Below the pieces are notes generated by a model. That model ran no database searches and had not been told where the DNA came from. It was given only the letters and a program-made list of their open reading frames with translations. This document shows positions 49,251-61,800 of a stretch of 64,000 nucleotides of DNA, piece after piece (within the stretch, counting starts at the first letter, position 1; every line of letters starts with the position of its first letter). Source of the stretch: Paramacrobiotus metropolitanus (Eukaryota > Tardigrada > Eutardigrada > Parachela > Macrobiotidae). Position numbers and translations under genes: made by a program. The stretch is from positions 186,001-250,000 of the forward strand of contig NW_026570367.1 of NCBI RefSeq assembly GCF_019649055.1, in the 5' to 3' direction.

Positions 49251-51832
49251 ATGGTACCAGCATTTTTCAGAACTACAAAGGCTGCTCGGGGAGATCGGTA
49301 TTTTGGAGCCGGTCAAGTCGAGGTGGACTTAGATGAAATGCTGCCTTTAACGAACGGGGATGCGGAAAACGGGGTGGATGAGCATGATGTGCGTGATACC
49401 AAGCGCATTAGGTCCCATACGGATTCTTATCTAGTAAAACCGAAATCCCACGCTGATAGAAAAGGCAGTAATTTTGAACTCAACAAACAGCATGGCATTG
49501 AAATGGATGTTTTTACCGCCGATGGTACGCACAACGATCAGCCAGAGGGACATGGTGGCCGCAAGTCATTCATGGATGCAATGGCACATGACCTGCTTCT
49601 TCCGGCTGCCGCCATTGCATCCGACATCGCTCATTATCCCATTGTGGAGGAAGTAGGAGAAGGGCCAACGATTGATGACCTCGTGCGGGAAGACATACCC
49701 CTGCACAGCGAGCGATTACGAGCTGTAGTGCTGCAGGTTATGGGTCCTTTTTTTGTTGCCGGATTGGGTAAGTTTTTTTAGCCTTTTTCATACCATTTAA
49801 TTTCTCAAGTAATTTTGCTTCAGGAATGGTGGCAGCTGGAATGGTGCTGGATATCGTACAGGTAAATGCGGTAGACATCGGCTAAGTTTTTAATTCTTGT
49901 AAATTGGAATTTTCCTATTTCGCTTTTCCTTTGTGTTCTGTTCGTCGTTTTACCACGAATTATTGCATCTGCTTCCGAAAAGCGTTTTATAATGTTTAAT
50001 TAATCAGCATATTGTTTGTTCCAGCATTGGGATGTTTTCCTTGCGGTTTCGGAATTATTCGTCATGGTTCCGGCTTTATTAGGGTTGAAAGGGAATCTGG
50101 AGATGACACTGGCCGCACGCTTATCTACTGCTTTGAATATTGGAAATCTTACGCCGGCTAAAAGATGGAAAGTGATTGGGGCTAATCTAGCCCTAACGCA
50201 AGCACAAGCTGTAATTGTGGGATCTCTGGCGTCGGTTTTTGCGGTATTTGTGGGATTTATTGGTCGGCGCACAGTGGACTGGGGACATGCGTTATTAATT
50301 TTAGGAGCAGCTTCAGTAACCACTGCTATCGCCAGCTCCGTATTAGGTGCCGTGATGGTTGGTGTGATACTATTATCCGAGAAATACCATATAAATCCTG
50401 ATAATGTCGCTACACCTATTGCTGCCAGTCTTGGCGATGTAACCACTCTTGGAATACTATCTGGTTTCGCTTATCTGTTTTATTCCGTCTACCGTAAGTG
50501 TAAACTGTTGAACGATCCATGTAGTGCACAATTCATATGCTTTTGTATTCGGAGAATATTTCCATTCAAGAACGCTCTAAGGAAATGTCTGATGCTAATT
50601 AATGAGTACGAGGTGTGATAAGCAAATTGAGCGATAGCCTTTTAACTGGTGTTAAGTGCGAATAACCTGACAGTTCGGTTATTGACGTCAGCTTGTCTTT
50701 TTCGCAGAGACCACCTACTGGTTCTTGGGCCCGGCTATTGTTATTGTTATCGTGTGGGCTTTGCTGCCTTTGTGGATCGTTCTTGCTCGAACGGTCGAAC
50801 AAACCCGGATCGTTCTGCGCTCTGGTTGGATACCTGTGATATCCGCAATGGTAAGACCTGGATTCTGCATTTAGAAGTTGTTAGGCGTTAATGTACATCG
50901 TTTTTCGTTTTGAAGGATGACATTTTTGATTTTTCTTCTTTCCGTGTACCTCATGGCATCTTTTTTCTTACAAATGTTTTCTCTTGCAGTTGATCAGCAG
51001 CTTTTCTGGTGCAATACTCGCTAAAGTCTTATCCGGGCGTCAGAAATATTTTATGGGCATCGCTGTTTATCAACCTGTCATGAATGGTATATCTGCATGC
51101 TTAAAAGCTTTCTATCAGTTACAGTAGATTTAATTCGGTTTTTGAATAAGCTGTTGTTTTTGAGTTTAGGTGTAGCAGGCAATTTAGTTGCCGTCCAAGC
51201 CAGCCGAATCTCCACGCACCTGCATTGTGCATATGGAGAACCTGGTCAAATACCTGGTGATTTCAAAGTCTGTCCCAATCCCTGCTTCAGTTTCTGCTCA
51301 CGAAATTATATGAATGCACGAACAGCCAGAGTTTTGTTGCTGATGCTGATTCCGGGCCATTTGCTGTTCTTATGTCTCATTTCCTGGCTGCAAGCCGGCC
51401 ATACCTCTCTGACCCCAAAGTTCATAACTGTTTTTATTTTGGCTGCTTTGATTCAAGTTTCCGCCCTTTTGTACATAGCTGAAGCGTTGACGCATCTGGT
51501 ATGGAAGCGTGGAATAGGTAAGATCAGATTTTATTTTGAAATTTTCTGTCAGCTTATTTAATTGCCGTACAGTTTGGAAAGGCTCATTTATGAATTCGTA
51601 GCCCCCGGAAAATCGTTCTTATTGTTAGCTTTATGTCCACATTGGCAAGATAAATGCCTTGACATCCGGCAACTTTGTAATTTACATATATTTTTTATTT
51701 GTTGCAGATCCTGATAGTTTCACCATACCATACTTGACTGCCTTGGGTGATCTTTCTGGCACAGCTTTACTTACCGGCGCTTTTTGGCTTCTTTATGTTA
51801 CTGGTGATAAAGACTTGGATGTTAGTGACTGA
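49251..51832 (+). CDS. SLC41A: SLC41-family magnesium transporter (7 exons)
   Basis: Exons: 49251-49767, 49824-49861, 50025-50493, 50708-50850, 50990-51086, 51170-51517, 51708-51832; 578 residues. SLC41 proteins are eukaryotic MgtE-type Mg2+ transporters in the plasma membrane, built from two MgtE membrane domains. A 160-residue acidic cytosolic N-terminus precedes the first membrane helix ([15 protein letters not shown]). Domain 1 has the family block [20 protein letters not shown] followed by NIGNL, and [16 protein letters not shown]. Domain 2 ends with [17 protein letters not shown] and GDKDLDVSD, almost as in vertebrate SLC41A1-A3. All seven exons agree in phase and the ATG is preceded by stops. 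I cannot tell A1 from A2 or A3, and a single ancestral-type gene is likely. Confidence 0.95.
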
Positions 51833-52873
51833 AACCGGTCGGATATTTATTTGAATTTTATTTTGTAAATTTGAAGAGAGATGTGTTACCTTTTTATCCC
51901 TTTTTTATTGTTCCCGCAGTAAGCGTAATCAAAATATAAGATGGACAAATGAATCAGGAGAGGAAAGTGCTGCTGTTTTTACGCTCATGCAAATCTGTGC
52001 ATGCAAATTAATAACCCAATAAACAGCCACAAAGTTATTGAGTTCAGACGAAACTGACAGTGGTCGCCGGAGTTGCAGAGATCTTGCGAGCAGGAGCAAA
52101 CGAATGATTTCTGGGTCTGAAGAAACTGGCAGCCTTTGAAAACAAAACTTCAAAAACGCGCCTTGATTGATAGGATTATTATGAAAGAGTGATTCGTTCT
52201 GCAACGACGCTTCCTTGTTATTAGACTGATGTGAGCTCCTCTTCAGGGCCCAGGAACCATATCGGCATTCAGCACTAATAACAAGGAAGCAACAAACCCA
52301 AAAATCTGGCACGAAAATCACAAACTGGACGTGTACCTGTAATGGCGATATTCTTTGTACCGCAGCCACGTTGTATGGTTCCTGCAGCATTTGCAGTTAA
52401 GCATGTTACAAAATGCAAACTTTATAAATAAATTCACTCTGATCATAGCTTTAACACTAAAACTTAGACAAGTTCCTTCTTGATCCTATTGGATATGTCA
52501 ACAATATATAATCAAACTGCCGCATTTAGCGGGCTTTTGGACCTTTACGAAACTGCAAATGAAATTTGACATCTACCTAGGTTTATGAATTTGAGTGCAA
52601 ACTGATATGGTTAGCTGTAATATTTGTAACTGAAAGGAGGCACCACAGTCCCACACGTGCAGTTACAGCGTCGTCGCCGTCATGTATGCTTAATTGTAAC
52701 TTTGTAAGTTAACACCGAAAAGCAGAATCTATACATGTATTATGACTATGGTTCACATTTCGGGAAGTGTACGCGCAAACAAAATAGTTCTGCAAATTCC
52801 ATTAATTTACTTCCCCGGGGTACAACACTCTAGTTCTACGCTAATTCGCATGTAAGACCTAATATTATCTTGA
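51833..52873. other. Gap between convergent SLC41 (+) and Ly6-like (-) genes
   Basis: Holds both 3' UTRs. A 153-codon minus-strand open frame (52390-51929) may contain downstream exons of the Ly6-like gene: the short piece EPYNVAAVQRISPLQ is flanked by good acceptor and donor sites in phase 0. A 16-bp inverted repeat lies inside this frame. Not resolved. Confidence 0.35.
52209..52290. repeat. 16-bp inverted repeat with 50-nt loop
   Basis: GCTTCCTTGTTATTAG at 52209-52224 is exactly reverse-complemented at 52275-52290. Confidence 0.8.
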
Positions 52874-53571
52874 TTACGACTTTACTTTGTAGCACATACT
52901 TTTACCATCAACAGAAGAGACTTTCACGCAGACAGGTGTGCGTTGCGCATCGTTTTGTTGCTGTAACTGTCCCCTATCTTTCCCGAAACGGGAAAGTGCA
53001 GTGCTACGTAGATCCGTCATAGCTGCATTGTTCTGGGTTTGCACTGCATCCAACGCAGCATCGACGTTACAGTCCTGGATATAGTCTAACGCCGGGTAAA
53101 ACGGATCATCGCACCCATCGCAGGAATAACAGCGCAGACATGTAACTGAAATGGAATAAATAACACATGAAATAAAATAATGAAAAGTATGTAATATAAG
53201 TGGGTTTAAAAATGTAAGATCTCAACAGATTTACGATGCATGGACAAAAGCAAAAAAGGAGATGGGACAAAATGGTTATTGGATTGTTTGTTATTGCATA
53301 TGGTGCTAGCACTTGAAAGGTCATATACGACGAATCCAAGTAGAGATATATACTGTACATTTCGCAACCCGAACATTTGAGTGGCCGCAGGCGGAAAAAA
53401 ATTCATTAATAAACTGCGACTTAGATCACAAAGAAAATCAGCAATATAATTGTTGAATTAGTACTGAACTTCCTTACCGGCTGGCAAAACTGTGCTCAAC
53501 ATAAAAATCATACGCAAAGCAGTGACGGCCGAATTCTTATAATATCTGTTCCTTTGGAAATACGTGGCCAT
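52874..53571 (-). CDS. Small secreted or membrane Ly6/uPAR-like protein (2 exons visible)
   Basis: Exon 1 53571-53478 starts MATYFQRNRYYKN and continues into a hydrophobic, signal-like segment (ALRMIFMLSTVLPA). Exon 2 53145-52874 joins in phase 1 and opens VTCLRCYSCDGCDDPF, the typical start of a Ly6/three-finger fold (LxCYxC..C..PF). After a 50-residue hydrophilic, Gln/Asn-rich insert comes TPVCVKVSSVDGKSMCYK, like the CVK block of arthropod quiver-type proteins. The frame stops at 52874, but AAA|GTAAAG just before is a usable donor, so more exons may lie at lower coordinates. As read, it has 121 residues, lacks the final CC..CN box and has no GPI tail, so the model may be incomplete at the C-terminus. 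Likely a secreted or surface modulator of a receptor or channel. Confidence 0.6.
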
Positions 53572-55112
53572 GTTCCTAAAGTTTGGAAATCAGTCAGTTA
53601 TTACTAAAACCGATCCAAAAATTTATTGCCCACAAAAATTTTTTGATAACTCAATTAAGCGGAAGATTCTGCAACATCGATCTTGCGTCTTACCTTACCA
53701 ACTCTCAAGCTCGTGGAAATCTTGACTCACACAATATGTTGACGCTGCGTTTTGGCATTATGCGCAAGTGTTTGTTCTTGATGAATAAACTTCTATAAAC
53801 GATTTACTCAAGAGTATCAAATAAACGTATTTGTTAAAGTAGGCATAAAGAAGCTTAGCCCCTGCTTCTTAGATTTAAATAATTTATATAACACCGTTTC
53901 CGCTCACTGATTTCTGATTAGGAGTAGAAATACGTATCGGTTAACGTTATGGTGATGTTCGTTTCTTTAAATTAGCATTAGCAATTATTAACTTTTTACT
54001 GTGGTGCAGTGTTTTTTAATGGTTGTCATATTGTTTTCGTTCTCAAAACATCATATTATCATATTATTATATTTATATTAAATGAATTTTGCATGGCAGG
54101 TATACTTTATTGTTAGTTAGCAAATTACACCCTATCTACGTCTATAGTGCCGGATAATTCTTCGTTTTTCCAATATATGGTTAATTTTTATCTGTATATG
54201 TGCAACATAGACGAATATAACGATGCAGTAAATCGATAATTTACATGGTGTGTAAAATTTACTTATATATACAAACTGGCTATAAAACTGTTACCATTGA
54301 AAACCTGCATTCAAGTTTTACCGTGTCACTAGACTAACTACTAATACTAAAAAATTAACAGGCAACTGTCTTGCATAACATGCCTATATGGATATGTATG
54401 GTACATGATTGATGAATTGAATACTGATCGATATGAGCACGAGTATGCAAGTCTGTAAAAGATACGGCAACACTTGTTTCGTTATAAGAGGTATAAGATG
54501 ACAATTTTCAAATCAAGTGGGTACCGTAATTAAATGGAGTTATGTTTTAAATGACAACATTCTGTTTGTGTACTTGTCTTAAACTCACATTCTTAAATCT
54601 TAACTCAGTTTTAATTACTTAACCTTACGCCCATATATCCGGCAATGGCATCGAAACTCTTGCAACTTCGAGCTTTATATAAACTTCCAACCAGTAATAA
54701 TTACTAGCCATAAGAAAAAGTACTTCCATATAGATAGTTTTATAAGGGATCTGAAAAGCAGAATAAATTATTCCCGGTTTCTAAAACAATGATCCCCGGT
54801 TTTATTACAGTACTCGTAGTGTAACAAGTACACGTACTGCCACCACCTTGGGGGAGCACCCACCTCGTCTTTATTAACACGGACAAGTTGACAACTACGG
54901 ACGGTATTTGCAAAAAACTTATGGTTAGAAATGCAGCGCAGCAAATGCAAAAACAGAAAATCTTGTAAAAATCAAAAGCAGTTTGCATTTCAGCATTTGC
55001 GGTAATTTGTTAGACCGTGTCTTTGATAATACATACACTGCAGTACTAGTAGTGTTATAAATTAGGTAATTTGATACGATATTTGTTTAAAGGAAAGCCT
55101 CATGGTCCTATA
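53572..55112. other. Divergent intergenic region, Ly6-like (-) and BORCS6 (+)
   Basis: 1.5 kb of AT-rich sequence with no coding signal; it should hold both promoters. The short open frames at 53583-53798 (+) and 54740-54988 (-) have no support. Confidence 0.5.
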
Positions 55113-56258
55113 ATGAACATGGAGAAATCTAGTGGCATACCGATTCTCCCAGAGAACAGGATAACCGACGCAGCCCAAAAGCCTTTATCACTGGATTTAA
55201 AATCTGGTAATGACGACACCACATACTCTTCTAGCAAAGGAGAATCAGAGGGATCGCTGTCCCATGAAGATTACTCCAGGACGCCCGACTCTGGCCCAAA
55301 TGGGGATTTCGAGGAGGAAGATCTATCGAAGCCTGAACCAGATAGTCAGGATGTGTCTCCTCTCGACGATCCGGAATCGAGTGATTTAGTGGAGTTTGTC
55401 GTGGATGATTTCGTTCAGCGAATACGAGAAGGGGGTAAGCCGTTAGTTTGTTCGTGTTTACAGCTTTCGCCTTTTCGCAGTTCTTGCATTTTGCAATAAC
55501 AACGTTATCGTTTCTTACCGCAGGACCAGTTGGGTCATCCTCTGCATTTAGTCTGGTCCCCGTAGATCCCCGAATTTTGCAGAATTTGGATCAGCTCATT
55601 CAGAAACTTTGCGAAAACGTTGCCGAAATGAATACGATATTATCAGGGCAAATACAGCAGGTAAGCGTTAGGTGCGGTGAGTTTTCCTTTAACGTGCATT
55701 ATCAGTTTATCATTATCCAGCACAGCCATTAAAAAATGTATTTTGTGATTTACAGTTGTTTTTCTGATGTTTCGCAGATGTGCCGAATTACAGCTGAACA
55801 CGTTAGAACTTACAGAAGCGGAATAGAAAAAACATGCGACAACGTCGATATCTGCATCAAAGTGAGGATTCAAAAGAATTTCCTTTTTTTTGCGTGTGCT
55901 TTTTAATACTGCTAAGGATTTTCTTAAATTTATACTCGTAGTTTATAAATACAGAGTGTATTGCCGTATTGGGGATTTATATTGATGTTTCGTTTGCTTC
56001 TGTTGGCTTTTAATTACTCATATATTAATATATACACAATATCTGTACACCTTTGTTTGTAGACGATGTACCAGCTGATGGCACGTACAGAAGAAGTGCA
56101 TCGACAAATGGGCCAAATTTCCCAAGTTTACGATCAAGTGTAAGCGAATTCCAACTGATTTTCTTCCGCATAAATCACAGTAGGCTGTCTGTTCACTTTG
56201 CAGAAAAGAACTCAAGCGAATGGTTACAATACTGGAAGGATACGTGGATAGTTTATGA
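55113..56258 (+). CDS. BORCS6: BLOC-1-related complex subunit 6 (lyspersin) homologue (5 exons)
   Basis: Exons: 55113-55434, 55524-55660, 55778-55861, 56063-56139, 56204-56258; 224 residues. BORC recruits ARL8 to lysosomes and drives their movement along microtubules. The first 90 residues are acidic, Ser/Pro-rich and disordered. From LVEFVVDDFVQRIREG on, the protein is helical with a coiled-coil rhythm: RILQNLDQLIQKLCENVAE, YRSGIEKTCDNVDICIKTMY, QLMARTEEVHRQMG, and ends KRMVTILEGYVDSL. This matches the BORCS6 C-terminal (DUF2365) region from memory. The start is the ATG at 55113 or the one at 55119; the upstream TTG is not likely. Exon 4 must use the GT at 56140, because reading on meets a stop at once. 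The gene ends only 110 bp from the convergent PRPF18. Confidence 0.75.
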
Positions 56259-56367
56259 TTTATATAACATATACAGCCATAATACAGGAAATAGAAATCT
56301 AACAGTCCAGATTCCAGAATACAATTTTTAAATCTGTGATCTAGCTAGTGCTGTATCATGCATCACT

Positions 56368-58351
56368 TCAGTTGTCCGATTTTGGTCGATTTATGGCTTG
56401 GAACTCCACTGATCTCGAAGGATCCGTAGGAAACAGTTGCTGCATTTTTGTTATTAGTCGTTTAAATCCCTGTATGTATTTTCGTTGTGTTTCGTCGTTC
56501 AGGACATCTGTAACGGCAATTTAGTCGTCTTGATATTTAGAAATTAATAAAAAAAAACTCCAGTTCCTCAGAAAAAAACCGGGAAGCCACACGTACGTGC
56601 AATCATTTGCGAGAACACTTTTTCTCTGCCTGGGCGAGAATGAATACCAACAGCAGTGACACCAATCGGCCACGGCGCATTCCCAATCGCCATTTGAAGG
56701 AACACTTCATTCGCCTTAACGTAGTCGCGGTCGAGGAGAAATACAATAATTCTTAATAAGTTCTGGGAGATGTCGTCTTGCAGGCTCTGCAAAATGGATA
56801 TCAGATGCATCTCTTCACCAGCATACAACTCAAAAAGAAAACGCAAACCGTATCTGGAATTTCGCTTCCTTACTTTATTTTTCAGCTTTTGGAAGAGAGG
56901 TTTTAAATATTCTTCCGTCTGGACGTATGTACCGCGGTCAAGTTTTCCTTTTGTGCTGAGTTTCTCTTCCAGCGAACGTCGATTAAGCTCTTCCGCCCAT
57001 CGACACAAGATAAATTTCATGAATTTCAAGATGACATCACGTCCAACAGATTCATTTTTCTGGACTTCCCCTCCCAGTTTCTGTCAAAATAACCGGTTAA
57101 ACAACACAGAATGACAAAAAGTCCTATAAATAAAAACCTGAATATCCTCCATCGTTGTACCATCATCTTGGATTTTGATATCTGTGGCAGTTTTCGAAGA
57201 GGTACTTTGTCCCTTAGCCAGTTCATTCATGAACTCCAAATCGATTTTATCCATGGCCGCTTTGAAATCATTTCGTAATCCCTAGAGTTATTAGGCAAAT
57301 TATCAGTAACAAGTTATAGCGTGCAACAGAATGGCAAACTACAACCAGAAAAAAACTTATATTAATTATCACACATAGAAAATGCACTGTATACAAAACC
57401 ACAAGCAAACTGAATCATTTTTCAAACATCGGTAAAGAATCGTATGGAACAAAAACAATAAAAATAGCTGAACAAATCAGCCGTTGAGAAATTTAACTTA
57501 CATCGTCCACTTCCGGTTCCTGAACTTCTAAGTCTTTCAAACGCTTCATGCTTTCTTCGTCACTTTCGCCAAATAATCGTACGGGCTCATTGCGCTCTCG
57601 CAATCGCCTGATCACCTAAATGCCAATTTAAATATCCCTTAAAATACTGTACGTCTAAACAACCAAATAAAAAAAAATTTGGTAGTGTACGCTATTCGGC
57701 TATTGCTTACTTCTTTTCTTGGTAATTTAACGTCTTCGCTATGATCGGACTGGAGACGACTTCCATCATAATCTTTCGTTTTCACGAGCAGAGTATCCTG
57801 AAAAGAGAAGGCACATCACGGATACCAGCGTTAACGAAATTATGCCAGGTAAATTGTAATAATAATTATAATATGTCAAAAAGTATTCAGCCACAATTAC
57901 GTACACAATAATAATAATTCCCAATAGTGACAATTCGTAATACATCGCAAATGAAAACGTAAAACCACATGACCAGTCCGCAAAATTTAGTGGAAAATCC
58001 AAACTTACCGGAGTGGCTTCACGGGTAGAATTGTATTCTTCTTTTGATTTCGCCTTTTGCTCCAAATCGCTTCTCTTGTAGAATTTCTTTACTGGCTCCG
58101 ATGCCTAAATTACGAAACTCCCGAATTAAACTTACAATAAGACTGAATCAGCATATCGAAAACCGAAAGGCAGGGTTCATCGAATATGTAATCCAATTAA
58201 TGTGGTAACTGTAAACACCAGATATATCTGCTCTTCTAGCGAACTGAGAGTCTGGGATCAAGCATTACTGCCCAGTGCATACCTTTTCTGGTTTACTGAT
58301 GGCCTCCAAAAATTTTCGTTTTTTCTGTATTTCAGCGCGCAAAGCATCCAT
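56368..58351 (-). CDS. PRPF18: Pre-mRNA-splicing factor 18 (PRPF18), 8 exons
   Basis: Exons (minus): 58351-58283, 58104-58009, 57797-57711, 57615-57502, 57281-57138, 57080-56874, 56786-56597, 56507-56368; 348 residues (human 342). Prp18 acts in the second catalytic step of splicing, stabilising the 3' splice site in the spliceosome. The N-terminus begins [14 protein letters not shown]. The PRP4-like motif is [18 protein letters not shown]. The Prp18 domain contains [73 protein letters not shown] and [18 protein letters not shown]. Intron 6 (56787-56873) is 87 nt, in frame and stop-free, so the open frame runs through it; protein similarity shows it is normally removed. The C-terminus is about 20 residues longer than usual. 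Confidence 0.95.
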
Positions 58352-58823
58352 TCCCAAGCAAATTTAAGGAGCGAAATGCACCAAAACAGAACTCAATGAT
58401 ATTCCAGATTTGTGCTTACTTACAAGTAGAATAGTAATCAACATGGGATCTCAGCGAGACTATTGGGACGCAAAACTGCAAAAGTTACAAAACAGGCTGA
58501 ACTCTGGAATCTAATAATAAGTAGTTTTTTAAAAAGATAAATACAGTAAGTACTTTTAGCTTTGTAAATTGTATGCAACCACAGGTGAATAAAACACCAC
58601 ATTGCACGAGCGCGAGCTCCAATACCACTAAAAATGGTATTGGATTTGTGGAATGGAAACAGGCTTCGTTACGCTCCTCGATCACACGAGATGCAAACAA
58701 TAATAAGAAAATATTTATTTTGTAATCCGATCTGAATTTTTACTGAGTTTCTTGCGCAATATCAATCACACCCAGCACTGCCCCACGGGAAGGGAAGCTC
58801 GCGAACTATCAACTACTGTCACC
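58352..58823. promoter_or_regulatory. Shared 470-bp region between divergent PRPF18 and DCAF17
   Basis: The two start codons face away from each other, 472 bp apart, so both promoters must fit here. No TATA box stands out on either side. Confidence 0.5.
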
Positions 58824-61800
58824 ATGATGTCTGGCCCGGACAATGAATCTCGGGATCTGCCGTCCATACCTCCACACAAGAAACGAAAGCACATCCACGG
58901 TGGAGTCCAGCAATGGTCTGCATCGCGAGTCGCTTATCGAAACTGGATAGTAAGAGCTTCTGGTGGTGATTATTGTCGCACTTCTTGTGAAATGTTTTGG
59001 ACGGACCATGTTCTGCGTGGAGGATCCATTCCATCACAATTTCCAACTTCTTTTAGCGGAAATAGAGCGGAAACCTTTAAGGCTCGATTGCGTACGCTGC
59101 ATCTAAGCTTGGTGCGTTGTGTGGAAAAATGCAATAGCACAAATTTTTCTTTGGTTTAGCCTAAGCTTCAGCGCCATTATTCATTTGCAGAAAAATACAG
59201 CTGGGTCTGCATTCGTCCTATCGGGAAAACTTACTTCCCCTTCTCATATATATCGCTTTGGGTAAGTTTGTCCAACTCGCTGAATAGTGAAACATTTAAA
59301 TTATAAATATTTTGATATCCGTTAATTTTTTGTTTTAATGGCGGAATTTACGCGATACACAGAATGTTAAAATTTCGTTTGATTAATTTGACGCATTTGC
59401 TATCCTACAGATCGAAATTATACAATTTATTAATCGGAATTAATTTTGTCTGTTTTTTGTCGTTGTATGGTAGTGGTAACATTGTTTTTATGGCTTGTAA
59501 TAAAATGTCTGCTTTTTTCCAGAGAACTAATTGGGTTTCAGAGTTTGCGACGCTTATCACTACTGTAAGCACTAACAAAATCACAATAAAATTCAGTTTC
59601 TGTGTGCCTTTACCGCAGCTATCGCTTTGTTTGACCTGTACTTTATAATTTTTTAAGCCAAAGAGTGCAACATTCTGCAGAGCCACGATTGACGCTTCGT
59701 CACATTTGCGTTCGATCTGAAAAGCCTGAAACTTGCCTGCCGAAGGAATTTCACAGCGTCTTGTTTGTCACCAGAAAATTTCATAGCACCTTCCGTGTAC
59801 GTTTTCACGTTTCTTGATAATTTAATCCGACGTTATTCTATAGCGTTAACTGTAGTAGGACAGCGATCAACGATGTATAACAATTTCGTGTTAAAGATTA
59901 CTATTTCAGCATTGTGGTAGTTTTAGTGTACAGCGTACTAACTGCTTCTGTCATAATTTGCAGGATATCCGTGGATGCACTCCACCTGATCATCCAGTTA
60001 ATAATAACGACTTATTGATTTCTACCGAAACCCACCCATTTAATAATCACGTAATGCGATTTGCAAGTGCCGGGACAGGAAGAGAAATTCTGAAGGTTTG
60101 GATCTCCAGTTCATCACATCGTTTCGGGTTGGTTTGTTTTATCCAAGGTTTTACGAGAATTGTTGTTTGTAGTCTTTATTTTTTTTTTGCATTATACTTC
60201 TCCAAATAGGGATCTGGCGTTTTGTCAAGAACCGGACTGCATCTATATAAAGTCTTCACAGTTCTCATCCCAGTTAATAGACAGCGAGCAACAGGACGCA
60301 CGCTTTGTTGTGATGTATTGGCATTTATATCCTTTGCGATACACGGGCGCCTTTGTTGTGAGTGATTCAGTGTTTGGGAATGGACTCACAAGTGTCCAGA
60401 ATTTTGAAGACACGCTGGTTGTGGGCTATAAATCGAATTCATACGATATTCTGGAATTGTTCGATCTGAGACCGTTTTTTGAAAATTCGCAGGTAAATTA
60501 GGTGACCGTGAGCATGCACCGTACACTATCGATCCACCATAACGATACGAATTAAAGTCGTTCATTTTCAATAGTACTCGTAAATTTACAAGTTAATAGG
60601 TTCACTCACCGTTTGATTTTTACAGGAATTCAGTATTATTTATGGAGCGCAGTGGGACGAGATCAAGTATCCAGAAAGCACAAATGGAAATGTAGCAGCT
60701 CGCTTTCGTTTGATATCGGAAAATCTTCGTTGTTATGGCTTTACTGGATGTGGGATGCCTTTGACATACTCTTTTAAAGGTAACAAGCTTAATAAAAGAC
60801 ATATTTTGATTGTTATTGTTTCGCATTATAGGAAAACCACCTGTGTTGCGGAAGATTTATAACAGCCTACAGTTTTTACGGTTGTCTGTCGACTTGTACC
60901 ATCTTATGACTGCTGACAAGACAGCCAGCGAGTTTTGTTTGACCAATGCATCTACTGGACAGCGGGTAACCTATAGTCTACAACATGATAGATTTCCATC
61001 TTCAGTTACCAGTAAATCTTATGAAGCAATAGCCAATCAAAAAATGCATAGGCAGTGTCCCTTCTTCGGGGTTAAATATCGAAAACAAGGTAAAGAATTG
61101 TAGACTGTTTGCATGTTGCAATTTCGCGACCCGTATAATTACTTGTTTTAAAATGTCGCAGGTGGAAGGTTCAGCTTTTCACGGTGGAAGCCATAGCGGT
61201 TGCCCGTCTCTTTTATTTTACGCAAAAGGGTACCGTTTGGCTTTATGGAACGGGACTCGCTTGGGGTTAGTATCACAGTGTTGCATGCTGCAAAAAAACG
61301 CTGTTTAAACTCAAGATGTCACAGAGAGATCTTTTTATTGCAGTATATATGCTGTACAGCGTTCTGGTCCGGAGAGGAAGCTCGTGATCGAACAAGATCG
61401 CGACGTGTACCCGGAAAGTGACGGCATTCATCATAAGGTGGTCTCAGTATATGCCCGGCATAGAGATCCAAGTGTGGTAATGATGCCTCAGCAACGTAGG
61501 ACATGGGTGAGAAACGTATTTATTGACAGAGTATACAGCAATGCAGTTTTTCTTCGCAGATCTTGTATACGACATAAATTTGAGCACTTCCCTGCACGAC
61601 TGTTGTAGGCCTGTGATCTGGTTTCGCATTGCTCTGATTTGGACATTTTAGTAGTGATGTTTCACGAAGATCAAGGAGACACAGTGTGCTGTTTGGTAGC
61701 GCTCTTAGAAGGGAGTACGGGAGATTTATTGACGGTTTTGAATTGGCCTGCACATCCCTTGGCTCCTATGGTACGAATTTTGATGCATAAACTAGTTTTT

